From: Omphiscola glabra
Taxonomy: Eukaryota; Mollusca; Gastropoda; Lymnaeidae
Length of the DNA: 64,000 nt
Reading direction: 5' to 3'
Assembly: GCA_964017045.1 (NCBI GenBank)
Contig: OZ024802.1
Coordinates: 10,614,435 to 10,678,434 of the forward strand
In this document: positions 12,475 to 23,541 of the stretch, one piece after another
How the letters are laid out: every line of letters starts with the position of its first letter
Position numbering within the stretch: position 1 is the stretch's first letter
The notes under the pieces: generated by a model
The model's input: the letters and a program-made list of their open reading frames with translations, nothing else
Told to the model about the DNA's origin: nothing
The model's database searches: none
Made by a program: the position numbers and the translations under genes

Positions 12475-14144
12475 CCTGAAATAATATGCTCGCTCAGTAC
12501 TGAGTAACACACCGTTATCATCGTTTACCTTGTGTGCTACACAGCCACGCTGAGACCGTTGGGAACACACTAGTTCCACAACACATCATTAAGGAATGCA
12601 CGATGGTTACAAAAAGAAAAAAAAACACAACTATCTGTACTCACGAGTAATCACGTGTGCACTGTGTGCAAGTTCTATCCACATGAATGCACACACTGTA
12701 GTTAACATGTTCCACGTGATTCAGGTGGACATTTTGGAAGTGCTGCTGGTGGCGCTACCATGGCGACCACAGTTATTGTTGCTATCGCCAGATGGATTCA
12801 ACTAATGACTCTACAATAGTCTGATGGTGTAGTGCTGCAGCTTCTCTCTACTCTTTGCGGTGTGTTAACAAAGGTGCACCCCCTTGTATATTTCTCCCCT
12901 TCCTCACAAACGTGTTTCTCTAACTCCCCTCAATGTCGTAGCCCCTCCAACTCTCGCCTACTACTACTACTTTTTTTGCTTTTAAATGAAGTTTTTAGTG
13001 TGTTGGCTCAGGTAAGGTTGCAATAAGGAGTATTTTACGATCGTTCGCAAAGCAGTTTATTGACCTTTGAACCCTTCAATAAAAAGAAAAGCAGCACTTT
13101 CCCACTCAATGTATTTATGCATAGTAAATACGCGTGTCAACTATAATGGTTATTGCCAAATCCTTATTCGTGATGTAGTCAGATCAGGTTCTCTCGGATG
13201 TATGAATGTTATCCATGAAAAAGAGAGTTGAAGAAGAAAATAAGCCATGGATACAATAGCCAGAAATTCAACCGGATCAAGGCATTTGAGTAAATCATAA
13301 ATAACACGATATAGCGGGATTTGTTTAGAACGGTTTACATTTTGTTGAACATTTTTCTTAACAGATGTTTTTGCAGTTTCTCAAATGTAAGGGATCGAAT
13401 AAATATTTATATAGCATTAGAGATTTCCTTGGGTCATACACCTCCAATGCACTGTTTATGTCTTGCCCATACAAACCTATGACCGGTTCAGCGGGGTTAT
13501 AATTTTGAGTGACAAGTACTCTAATGACCAAGCTGACCAGTTAGTTGACCATATTATTCCCAGGTCGTTACATTATTTGATGTTCGTATATGGGGCTACC
13601 AAGACCGCGCGTTGTTAAATTGTTGGTCTTGTTTAAACTTTATTTATTGTATATTTTTTACCAACGGAAAATTGGCCCATTTATGACTTTACGCAGAACA
13701 CGTGAAGCTTCTTTGAAAATAAATCAATTATTATTATTACACTGCACACCATGATCTGCTTGGCAAAAGGCGTTCGTTCTGTGTAAGCAGGCTTCAAAAC
13801 ACCTTTTTGAACATTTGTTTACATATATATGTTTATGTTTGAGATCTGTAAGATTGGGTTCCGGTGGCCATGGATAACATGCAATGCAAACCTATTGCTT
13901 TCTCTCACTGTCCTCTCTCCCCCATCCCCACATTATGTTCCGACAAGCCTGGAGCCGTCCCACCTTTTTTTTCTATCTTTATTTTCTATCTTTTTTCATA
14001 CCCTTAAACATTTTTTCCCCTCCGGCATGTTAATGAAGCTTTTGAAGTATTATATTTCCCTGACTTTGTTAAAACTCAAAAATATAATCCTTTCTGAAAG
14101 TGAAAATATTTCCAGAACTCCAAATTGTTTTCTTTTCTTTTCAG
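12475..14144. other. Intron upstream of the first visible SNRNP70 exon
   Basis: No further exon was recognised. The last bases form a strong pyrimidine tract (TTTTCTTTTCTTTTCAG) that serves the exon at 14145. Confidence 0.6.
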
Positions 14145-14207
14145 GATCCAAAGGATACACCGCCACCCACCCGTGTTGAAACAAGGGATGAACGCAAAGA
14201 GAGGAAG
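14145..14207 (+). CDS. SNRNP70: U1 snRNP 70 kDa protein, exon with the conserved N-terminal DPKDTPPPTR segment
   Basis: This 63-nt phase-0 exon reads DPKDTPPPTRVETRDERK followed by ERK. It matches the segment written [21 protein letters not shown] in vertebrate U1-70K, just N-terminal of the RNA-binding domain. The acceptor is TTTTCTTTTCAG and the donor GTAAGA. U1-70K is a core protein of the U1 snRNP. It binds stem-loop I of U1 snRNA and helps recognise 5' splice sites in the nucleus. The N-terminal part of the family contacts the Sm core and U1C, which is known for the family and not visible here. The preceding coding exon was not found in the 14 kb to the left, so the gene probably starts outside the window. 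Confidence 0.95.
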
Positions 14208-14878
14208 GTAAGAACTGAATAGTGTATTGTCTCTGATAGAGGTCAGTACCAAATAAAGTTGTGCAGTTACTCAGGTGAACAAGCTGGGGAGATACAGTAT
14301 CTGTAGCATGGCTAGTCACCAGTCAGTTGAAGGATGGGTATATGTAATGTGCACCATTAAATAGGATAATCAAAATTATAGCTTTTAATGATGGTAAATA
14401 CAGAATGTAGTTGAGTGCACTATAGTCTGTCTCAACATATATAATAATGTTATTATTGGAAGGCTTGTGGGAAGAATTAGGAGTAAAAAATGTTTGTTGA
14501 TGAGAAGAATGGAAGCTGATGTCTTTGATTAATTCAAACTCAACACAGGCTGAAGTTAGGAGGGTGCTGAATTTACTACACAAATGTTCAGTACTATCCA
14601 AACACACCAGGGCAGGTAACACATTAGTGTCATGGAGGTCAAGAAAATAGTTGGCTTACATCTCATACTTGGGAAGGATACTAGGAGTAGGGTCTTCTTA
14701 ATCTTTGCCATCATTGTGGGCTGTAGCATAACATAAGATTCAATTTGAATTGACTTATTAGATTAGCCTGGTGTCTAATTTGTTTGTTATTGCCAGCACA
14801 AGTCAGTAGAACAGACAAATATTGGGGGTGTGGGTGTATTTGCTAGAGTGTTATTACAGTTGTTCTTGAATCTGGCTG
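14208..14878. other. SNRNP70 intron, first part
   Basis: This is the start of an intron spanning 14208-16653. The minus-strand open frames at 14050-14319 and 14323-14622 lie in or overlap it and match nothing recognisable. Confidence 0.7.
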
Positions 14879-15289
14879 GCCCTTAACTATTATAAATAAG
14901 GATAGCCCTTAACTATTATAAATAAGGATAGCCCTTAACTACTATAAATAAGGATAGCCCTTAACTATTATAAATAAGGATAGCCCTTAACTATTATAAA
15001 TAAGGATAGCCCTTAACTATAATAAATATGGATAGCCCTTAACTATTATAAATATGGATAGCCCTTAACTATTATAAATAAGGATAGCCCTTAACTATTA
15101 TATCTATGGATAGCCCTTAACTATTATAAATAAGGATAGCCCTTAACTATTATAAATATGGATAGCCATCAACTATTATAAATAAGGATATCCCTTAACT
15201 ATTATAAATATGGATATCCCTTAACTATTATAAATGAGGATAGCCCTTAACTATAAATCTGGATGCCATTGACTATAAATCTGGATAGA
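14879..15289. repeat. 26-bp minisatellite, about 15 copies
   Basis: The unit is GCCCTTAACTATTATAAATA followed by AGGATA. Copies differ at a few positions (AAATAAGG versus AAATATGG). The last units are shortened to CCCTTAACTATAAATCTGGA. It sits inside an SNRNP70 intron. Confidence 0.95.
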
Positions 15290-15507
15290 TTACATTTAGA
15301 CTATAATTCTCTTCTTTATTTCATTTTATAAAAATGCTTATCTGCTCATGTTTGTCATTTTACTTTTGAGAAGAGGGGAGAGTAATTTGAAAATTTGCCT
15401 CTCTGACTTAGTAGTTTAATGAGACACAAAAGATTTTGTGCAAATAAAGCAAAATATTTTAAGCTGTAATTATTGTTACACAAAATACAACTTGAAACAT
15501 TTCAGCA

Positions 15508-15635
15508 AATGCCTTCATCAGTACAACAAAAAACTGTAATAAAATTATAAATGAAATTTACATAACATATCCTGCCTTTATATCAAAATGAAATAAAATA
15601 AAAAAATAAGATTGTGGCAAGAAAGTGGGTGGAAG
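15508..15635. repeat. Dispersed repeat A, copy 1
   Basis: This segment begins AATGCCTTCATCAGTACAAC and contains ACATAACATATCCTGCCT, ending in GAAAGTGGGTGGAAG. The same succession of blocks recurs at 43823-43974, so it is an interspersed repeat, probably the tail of a retroelement. On the minus strand it contains CTGATGAAGGC followed by GCTGAAATG. Confidence 0.75.
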
Positions 15636-16653
15636 TATTATTTAAAAACCAAACAGGAAAAAGACGTGGCAGCTATGTAAAATTGTGAATTAATTGGTTT
15701 ATAGCGTACTGAGTCAACGTACCAAGTCTGTTTATTAATTTATTTTCCATATAAATTGTACCAGGTGTATCACTCTCATACATTATGTCTGTAACTGCAA
15801 TGTCTAATATTCTATTATGGTTAGCACTATTATAAGTTAATAAGGTTTAAACTGGACAAAAGGCTTGTTTTTGATGTTGTTCTGGTGTTCTCAAAAATGG
15901 TCTCCAAAGTGAAGGCCTGTCCCCCTCTGTATAATTTTCCGCACCTTTGACAGAGGATGGCGTAAGTCACATTGCAACTTAACTTGTGCAAGTAAAAGCA
16001 TCTTTGATTCTGAATATTTCCAGAGGGAAAGTGATCTTATCAACACGTAGGGGCATTTGTTACAGTGAAAACTTGTGGTGCCTACATATCTGCTTTAAGA
16101 GTATAAAGTTGGCCTTTAACAAGGATATCCCTAAGGCTCTTGTTGCTCTGGAAAACGAAACGAAGACTTTAAAAAAAAATCTCATTGGTGACAGGGTCTG
16201 CCATAAGAACTAGATAACCAGCCCTAAGGTTGTGGGGATGAAATGTTAAAATGAATTTAGTCCTATCCCAACTGCTGAGTTACTAGAAATGACTTTGACA
16301 ATTTAGTAACCGCATTCAAAGTTTAAGTGTATTTTTTAAATTTGTGGCTGACGTTGACTGGTCATTTTAACACATTTGGCTGGTCATCTTAACACCAGCA
16401 AAAACAGTTCTCCGAAATAAAAATACTCCCCACCACTTAAAAACATGTTTTCAAGGATTAAACTATTTTTTAGAATTGAACTTTTTCTTATAAATGTTAT
16501 AACATGCTTCAATTTGGTAACATAATGAGCCAACTCATTACAAGCAGTCTATAACTGGTTTTTTTTGTTAAATTTCAGTTGTATACATACTTCAATAAAG
16601 AGGTTAGTTTCTCTGTTGTCTCTTAAACCTTAGATGTTTGTTTACATTCCCAG
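15636..16653. other. SNRNP70 intron, remainder
   Basis: No gene was seen. A plus-strand open frame at 15986-16213 has no recognisable similarity. The intron ends in TTTACATTCCCAG. Confidence 0.65.
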
Positions 16654-16708
16654 CGTAAAGAAAGACAAGAACAACATGCATACAAACTGGAACAAGACTT
16701 GGCCTTAT
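16654..16708 (+). CDS. SNRNP70: U1 snRNP 70 kDa protein, charged helix exon
   Basis: The 55-nt exon reads RKERQEQHAYKLEQDLAL plus the first base of a Trp codon (T|GG) completed by the next exon. It corresponds to the basic helical linker (RREKIERRQQEVETELKMW in vertebrates) that precedes the RRM. The acceptor is ATTCCCAG and the donor GTAAGT. Phase and length match the neighbouring exons exactly, which supports a functional gene rather than a retrocopy. Confidence 0.95.
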
Positions 16709-17282
16709 GTAAGTTAAATTGTCTGATCTTTTGTATTCATGGATAAACATTATTCATCTACATGATGTATCAATCTTAATTTCTATATTTGAGCATTTTG
16801 TTTGAGGAAAATTTGTTGGCAAAGGGAAATCACTGGAATTTATACTGTAAGAAATACTATCTCAGTACAAAGTTTGCTACCTTGTATTGTAATGGCCATA
16901 ATTAGTTTCTATAATCATTAGAAAGGCACCACTAGTTTTCAGAAAATTAAATTATTTGTTTAAAAACTGTAATAACTTCTTAAAAATAAAATTTGTCTTT
17001 ATAAACCCAAGATTTCTTATCAATGAAACAAATAACCCCAAATTTAATGATATATTCTGTTGTTATAAGTCTTTGAATGCCCTGGTTTTTTCACACGTGC
17101 AGTTTGTTGTAGCTGTGTGTGTAGTAAACACCAGGTAAAGCAAAGTCCATTCAAAGTGCTGCCCCAGTATTGACTGCTGTGCTAGCTCCAGAGTGTGGAC
17201 ACACTGTCTTTCTTAAGCCCAAAATCTTTACAGATTACTTGCTGTTGCACCTGACCAACACCAAATATTTTCTTGTCCACAG
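16709..17282. other. Short SNRNP70 intron (574 bp)
   Basis: The intron runs from donor GTAAGT to acceptor CTTGTCCACAG. Most of its second half is occupied by dispersed repeat B (17080-17198), which ends about 85 bases before the acceptor. Confidence 0.85.
17080..17198. repeat. Dispersed repeat B, copy 1
   Basis: This 119-bp segment aligns almost end to end with 19753-19871. Shared blocks include TTTTCACACG, GTGTAGTAAAC, CCAGGTAAAG and TGCTGCCCCAGTATT. An imperfect inverted relation between CCCTGG..TTTT near its start and AAAC.CCAGG in the middle suggests a MITE-like origin. Family unknown. Confidence 0.8.
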
Positions 17283-17347
17283 GGGACCCAGCTGGGAATC
17301 CAAGCTCTACAATGGATCCTTTCAAAACTCTTTTTGTTGCTAGAATT
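17283..17347 (+). CDS. SNRNP70: U1 snRNP 70 kDa protein, start of RRM with RNP2
   Basis: The 65-nt exon completes the Trp codon and reads DPAGNPSSTMDPFKTL followed by FVARI. The segment KTLFVARI is the first beta strand (RNP2) of the U1-70K RRM, which contacts U1 stem-loop I in the family. The acceptor is TTGTCCACAG and the donor GTGAGT. The exon ends in phase 0. The next exon of the domain is about 36.9 kb away, at 54258. Confidence 0.95.
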
Positions 17348-19752
17348 GTGAGTACTTGCAGTTACCATATGAAGTCATGTTATGTTGTATTGTAACACTG
17401 TTTGTTGTTCATTGAAAGATGACATTTATACAGAAAATTGCCAAGGCCAGGGACAATCAACTAAGGGTTATAGACGGTATCATGGTTAAAGAGTGTATTG
17501 CAATTATAGAGAGTATCAGAATAGAGGTTGCCACGTCCATACTTTTTTCATTGAGTGTCTTTTGGCTTTTAAATAATGTTAATAAATAATACACATTTGG
17601 GTGGCTTAAAATAGAAATTGAATTATATGTCTGTTATCTCCCATTCTTCCTCAAGTAAATGTATTTATTAGTTTATGCAAATGGCTTCTCACCTCTCTGT
17701 TGACTATGCGAAACATAGTGGTCTCGCCTATCCAAGGTCCATTCTATTTATTCCCAGAACTTCTTTCTTTAGCTCGATAATGTCCGACTAGAAACACTGC
17801 ATTTTAGGCATGTTGTCACAATGATCCATTTCTAGTCTATGAAAGGTGATCCAGAGCACACAAAACACCATGCTGATTAACACATTAGTTTTTCGGTACT
17901 GTTACTACCGACAGATTTCTTTCCCTCTATGTTTAGAGAGAAGCCTTGTTTTCAAAGTGATGAATGTGTCGTGTATCTCAACACTCCATCCACAGTTTAC
18001 ATCAGTGTTGGTGTTGGCACTGAAGTGATACATGTTTTGTGTTTTGGCTTGTCCAGAGGTAGTCAACACCATACACTCATGACAGTGTCATAACTGATTC
18101 TGTCATACCTGATCAGTCTGCTTTTACTTATTTATGAACAGGTATCGATTGGATTCTAGTGTGGACTCAAAAGTCGCACGTCTTCTAAAATAAAGCTCAA
18201 TTTTGATTCGACCACTCAAGGGAGCAATTTTTTTTTTATGTTTTAAATTTTATTTTTATCATTGAAAGACAGACGCTTTATGAATCTAAATGAAAAAATT
18301 TCTAAGATCCATGGTAACTACTCTATTTAAATAGTGACTGCACTGGGCAGATATGAGAACATTTCGTGACATTGAACATTTAACATTGTAGCGTTGATAA
18401 GTATCACGTGTCCATCCCGTAAACCAGTCCTGGCGTTGTAAAAGCGCAGTGTAAACATGAGTGGAATGTTTGTTAAACTACAAGATGACCAAAGGCTGAC
18501 TATGAAACGCATTTATTGATTGGTGACGTCCTGCTGGTTTTCTCCCCCGTCTCCCCCCATTGTTAAACGCGCTGGAAACGATTTTCCATTTACTCAAGCT
18601 GTTTCATTGAAGTTTTTGCTGGGTTGTCGCATATCGGTGTACTTAAGTTGTATTGACCTGGTTTTGAATTTCAAGTGAATACTGCTCAGGACGGTGTTGT
18701 TGCTGTATAGGAAAGTGTAATGCCAATTAATGCAATAATCGGTCATGTGAATTCTTCGGTAGAAATAAGAACTTACTGTGGCTCTGATATCGGTCAGCCT
18801 GGCCGTTCTGTTTCAGCATTAGAAACCCACTCATTTAATAGCCAATGCTGAAAGCTGATACTTATGTAATAATGACATTCTGATCACAAATAACAATGAA
18901 ATGCTCTATTGAAATGTTGCTATCACTTTATCTTCCGTGTTTGAAATGTCCTATTGTGTTAATCACTTAAATTCACACTAGTTAATAGTTGTCCCCGTTC
19001 TACACCACTGTCCATTGATCACCAATACGATAACACACACGTTTTTGATAGTGCTCCCACCACACAGGGTAGTAACACACGTTCAGAAACATCTGAGTAT
19101 AAACCACAAAAGGTACATGCAAGCTACACGCGTACTTGACGTATTCCCTGCTAGGATTAACTACAGTCAATGCTAGTCGTATTCCTGTCCTTATGATAAC
19201 ACTAAGCTCACCGCGCGACAAGAATGCCAGCATTAGGTTCTCAACAGGGTATCTCAAACAGTTGTAACATGTCCGGGCCCAGCAGGGGGTTGGGGTTTAT
19301 TAGCAGTTTAAAGGCCAAGCTTGGCTGGAAATCTAGCTGATCATGTAGGATTTCTCGCATTGAATGAGCTTTCGCATTCACTTCTGGGATGATAACACGT
19401 TATGAGCTTGATAGCACGACCTTGGTGGATGATTGCACAAGAATTGCTGGCAAAATCACAGTGAGGTGTTCAAAGCAAGAGTTGAGTTTTTCTATATTTA
19501 GCAGAAAAGATTCTTTAGAGTTTTCAAAGCTCCTAACATTAAGTTTAATTATTTTAAAATTCGACGTAACGTAAACAAGGGATTTCTTGTATCATTTCCT
19601 GTCAACATCACTTATTATGGAACGAAGTTTTTATCGTAGTAAATGTTTAAATCATTTTATGTAAAAAGAGCTATTTCAATGAGCAATATGTTCTTTAAGC
19701 ATTAGCACGGAGTTGAGAGCCTGACGTATGTATTTATTGATAAGACTAAGTA
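17348..19752. other. Intronic stretch, nothing recognised
   Basis: AT-rich intron DNA. The short open frames at 17846-18028 and 19000-19257 match nothing known and have no splice context. Confidence 0.5.
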
Positions 19753-19871
19753 CCCTGGACTTTTCACACGCTAAACTTGTAGTAGTTGTGCGTGTAGTAA
19801 ACTCCAGGTAAAGTAAAATCCATTCCTGATGCTGCCCCAGTATTTACTTCTAGGGGAGCTTTAAAGTATGG
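19753..19871. repeat. Dispersed repeat B, copy 2
   Basis: This is the second copy of the 119-bp repeat at 17080-17198, in the same orientation. It shares TGCTGCCCCAGTATT and GTGTAGTAAACTCCAGGTAA-type blocks. Confidence 0.8.
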
Positions 19872-20131
19872 AAACAATTTAGTTTTTACTTTTTGATTGA
19901 AGAACACTTTTCTAAAAGAATGTTAAGACCTTTTCACATTGCACCAGTCATAATGACCGATTCTATTTTTGTACCAGGCATCCACGAACATCATATTTGT
20001 TTCGTTTACCATTTCACACACATGTGTACAATCTTGACTAAATATGTAGACCTAATACACTGCGTGTCACTTACATTAATGTCGTTGTCCTACAACCATA
20101 CAGAATATTAAGGTTCCATATTCACCGTCAC

Positions 20132-20214
20132 GAGTGGTCGGCAACCTGTTGCTCTTTGAAGGATTTTTTTTATAAAAATGGCCCCCCACTCAAAAATAAG
20201 TTGCCGACTCCTGA
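20132..20214. mobile_element. Short hAT-like MITE remnant
   Basis: The left end is GAGTGGTCGGCAACCTGTTG and the right end is AAGTTGCCGACTCCTGAC. Read on the other strand, the right end gives AGGAGTCGGCAACTT, so the termini are inverted repeats. The AGTGGTCGGCAACCT..GCTCTTTG pattern resembles known hAT (Charlie-type) non-autonomous elements. The 25-bp GACTCCTGACCTAAACTGTA region just past the end is duplicated in tandem. Another diverged hAT-like end (ACCATTTGGAGAACGCTCGG) lies near 20428-20447. Confidence 0.55.
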
Positions 20215-21199
20215 CCTAAACTGTAGGTCTGACTCCTGACCTACACTGTAGGTCTGTGTTTTCTTTTAGTGCTTTAAGTTTGGCAGACCGGTCAAAGTTT
20301 TTTTAAGTGCATCACGGAACGGTTCCAGATTTAATAATACAAACTCCCTTTTTTTTTATTTGACCATACATTTTGATGTTGTGCGGAGCGGTAACGTAAG
20401 GCTCACGGACGGGTGCCGATCAGCGGATCACCATTTGGAGAACGCTCGGCTAAATGACTTGGTTAAGGAAGCGCTTCTGTATGAATGGTAAAACTTCCTG
20501 GGAGTCATGGTCATTAAGTCATATATGGTTTTCATTGAATACATAAGCACCAGTTTATAGCCTTATTATAATCTTTATTTTTCTTTCTATGGTTTGAAAC
20601 TGTTTCTACATTGAACTACGATATGATTGATCTGAGTGTACAACAGTAGGTTTGATTACACTTAACCTTGAATTCATATGCATTAGTAAACATTTCGAAA
20701 GCCACTGAAGGTGGGTGACGTCTATAAGACTCAATAGAAAATTGAAATATATGTAATTATAAAAGAACAACTTGGCCATAACTCTTGATATACCAAACTA
20801 TTTAGTATCTTTAATCTAGTAACAGTATAAGTACATTTAAAATCTCTCAGTTTGACTATTATGTGACTAAGTTGTAGTCTTTTCAAAGTTTTATAATCTT
20901 TTGACTTCAACAGCTCTATTCTTTTGCTGGGATCAAACTTACATAAGCAATTATGTGGCACTTAGTGTGTCCTCCTTTACCAACGTAGAAGTATTTAAAT
21001 TGTTAACTCCTCTGTAGGGTTGTATATTATTGTCAAGATTGAGCTGCACGCACATCATTACAATAATGATTATTTCAGTCGCGTTGCCCGTCACGGTGTT
21101 TGCACGTGTCCCCAGTGGCCAGTAGTGCCGTGAGTTGGAATCAATGGTGAAGGCTAGACACAACCTTTGTCGTCTGCCTTCTACCAACGACTCGGGTTA
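20215..21199. other. Intronic stretch, no gene seen
   Basis: Apart from the possible hAT end near 20430, nothing is recognised. Minus-strand open frames at 20731-20961 and 20951-21187 have no recognisable similarity. Confidence 0.5.
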
Positions 21200-23541
21200 A
21201 GTGGCGTAACTACCCTTTTGCGGAGCCCATCCGTGTTGGGGGGCCCATCCGTGTTTATTTGTTTAATCTGACTTTACGGGAGATATTTATTCTATTCATC
21301 TAAAGCCATTATTCTTGGTGGATAACTATTACTATTTTCCTGTTTTGTTTTGTAATATGACGCAAATTATATTTATGTTTGTTTTTTTTGTTTTTTTTAT
21401 TTAATCACTGGAGCTTCATAAAACCATTGATGAAGAAAACAAGCAGCAAGAGTTTAACGAAAGGAACTTTTGAGGCCAGTTGTACATCAGATTTTGAACA
21501 TTCCTTTGACTTTATCGATGTGCGGACTCGCTTTCAAAGGTCGCAGGGAACTGTTGGGAAATGTCAGTTATGGAAATTTTTGATCTGTCATTAAACTTTT
21601 GGCCGCATATGACCCAGTGTTGAAAGATGTTATTGATCGACCTTGTGGTCGTGGAACAACCAAATATTTATGCTTGACAATGCAGAATTCTCATTAACTC
21701 ATTGGATAGTTATTAAGCAACACCCACAAAACACCCTTCCTTTTTTTTTCATTCATCATAGTTTGCACTCAAGATATTACCAAACTTGATGAATTGAGTG
21801 AAGTATTTTGTTAAGTGACGATTGAGTCTGACTCTGAAACTGGAAAACGAAATTATGATTCATGAAAGTTTTCTAGGCTTCCGTGCAATTCATGATCAAA
21901 GTGCTGCAGGAATTGAAGGCAACATTTTAAAATGGATAATAAATAATGAGTTGGATATGTCGAAATGTAGAGGCTAGGTATTACGGACCGTTATAGATGG
22001 AGAATTTAATCTCTGTGGTTTTGTCTAGGGCTCGTTCTAAAAACAGTCCATAATAAAGGACGATACCAAAGGTTAAAAATAATAACAAATAAAACGACAA
22101 TTAAGGCCAGAGCTAATTACAATTAATAACTTTTTAATTTGTGAACTTCAATTAAATAATAACAGCAAGAGAAATATCATTAAAATTATAAACTTACAGA
22201 TTTGCTGGTACCGGTACTGTATATCAAAATACAATGAGCACAAAATTGTACGAGGAAATAAAAATCTCTACACACAACAAAGTATAATGACACATAGCAT
22301 GCCTCGTAATCAAGGAAAGGAAAATCTCCCCCTCTCTATCGGGCAGCCCTTTTTATAGGCAGTTTCAGATGATCATTCTGGAAATGGAACACACAGTCTT
22401 ACTGTTTCCCACATTTTCTAGATTGTTCTAGCATGTTCCACAGAAACGGATGATAGTAAACAAAAGTATAATCAAAGGGATATTTTTTCTAGCCGCCCCA
22501 ACACGGGACCGACTTGAAAGAGGTCATGCACGTGGAAGGCGGGCAAAGTGTGTCTCAAAATACGTCATCCCTTATAACACTAGGGGTGAGACGGTATCGC
22601 CATAAGGAATGGTGTTTACTCTGTAGTCTAATCACGCCTGACATTCATTCACATAACCCGTACTTTTAAATTTATTCTGAATGCTGCAATCTCTCAAGTA
22701 CAAAATTATCACACTTTTAAAAAAATATTATTTAAATGCATTACACGTTCTTCTGTTCCAAACGATAGGATGTTATGTGATCGTTTTCAGCTATGACAAT
22801 TTCAATCTAAAGACAGTGTGCCCAATGAGAGGGTCATCATGTAAAGCCTTCATGGTAGCAGTTCGCTGTCGCATGGAATGCTGAAGCACTCGGACTTGAA
22901 AAGAAATTATAATCTTTTAAATGTATCTTCCTTCTGATTGTGTTCTCAAAAATGTTAAAATGCGTGATTACTATTTCAAATATGTTACAGGCTGACACAA
23001 TTGACTTGATGAGTGCTTCAAATCTGCTTAAAAACTTTGGTTGAGCTCATAACAGCATTCAGGAGCAATTCAAATTTAGAAAATAAACACAATGAAAGAC
23101 GAATTTATTTACTATCGAAAATAGTTCTCAAGCTATGTCACTCCCGGATGTCTGCATAGAATATCTTCTCTTCCTCACTTGACCAGTACTTTTGCAACAT
23201 CAGAGAGTTCGTTCTCATAGCTTAAGCTCATCAAAAAGTATTTTCCATACAACTATGTTGCAAGATAGACCATCTGATTTTGCCGTTCTTGACATTGAAA
23301 ATGAACAAGCAAAGCAAATGGACATTTATGAACATTTTTGCAGAGAAGTGCCGCAGAAAGAAATTCTAAACATAGTGTTGTCGTTGATGATTAACTTTAA
23401 ACCATCAATTGGACCCATTAAAGTGAGGCTATGACAATCAGGTTTACAGTGCGTTTACTGGTTTATTTAAGTAACTGTTGGAATGGGGGCCCGGATATAT
23501 AAAGTTGCTGTGGGGCCCGTTGTGAGATAGCTACGCCCTTG
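21200..23541 (+). pseudogene. Dead hAT transposon (ZMYM1-like transposase), about 2.3 kb
   Basis: The ends are imperfect inverted repeats: AGTGGCGTAACTACC at the left and, on the other strand, AAGGGCGTAGCTATC at the right. The interior carries broken pieces of a hAT transposase in order. LLAAYDPVLKDVIDRPCGRG lies near 21596. An in-frame block from ESFLGFRAIHDQSAAGIEG to NNELDMSKCRG lies at 21864-21977, resembling the catalytic-core region of ZMYM1-type hAT proteins (ESFLGF, NCRGQ). The C-terminal dimerisation segment SSFS.LKLIKKYFPYN, then DRPSDFAVLDIENEQAKQMD, lies at about 23200-23330. Stops and frame changes between blocks show it is inactive. It is interrupted at about 22046-22640 by unrelated sequence. 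Confidence 0.85.
22046..22640 (-). mobile_element. Insertion inside the hAT element, possibly LTR-like
   Basis: This segment lies where the transposase reading is broken after the NCRGQ-like region. On the minus strand it has a TGTTGGGGCGGCTAG start near 22504 and a TATA-box-like CTATAAAAAGGGCTGCCC near 22344-22358. Such features are seen in solo LTRs. I could not find a matching 5-bp target duplication or a defined other end, so the assignment is tentative. Confidence 0.3.
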
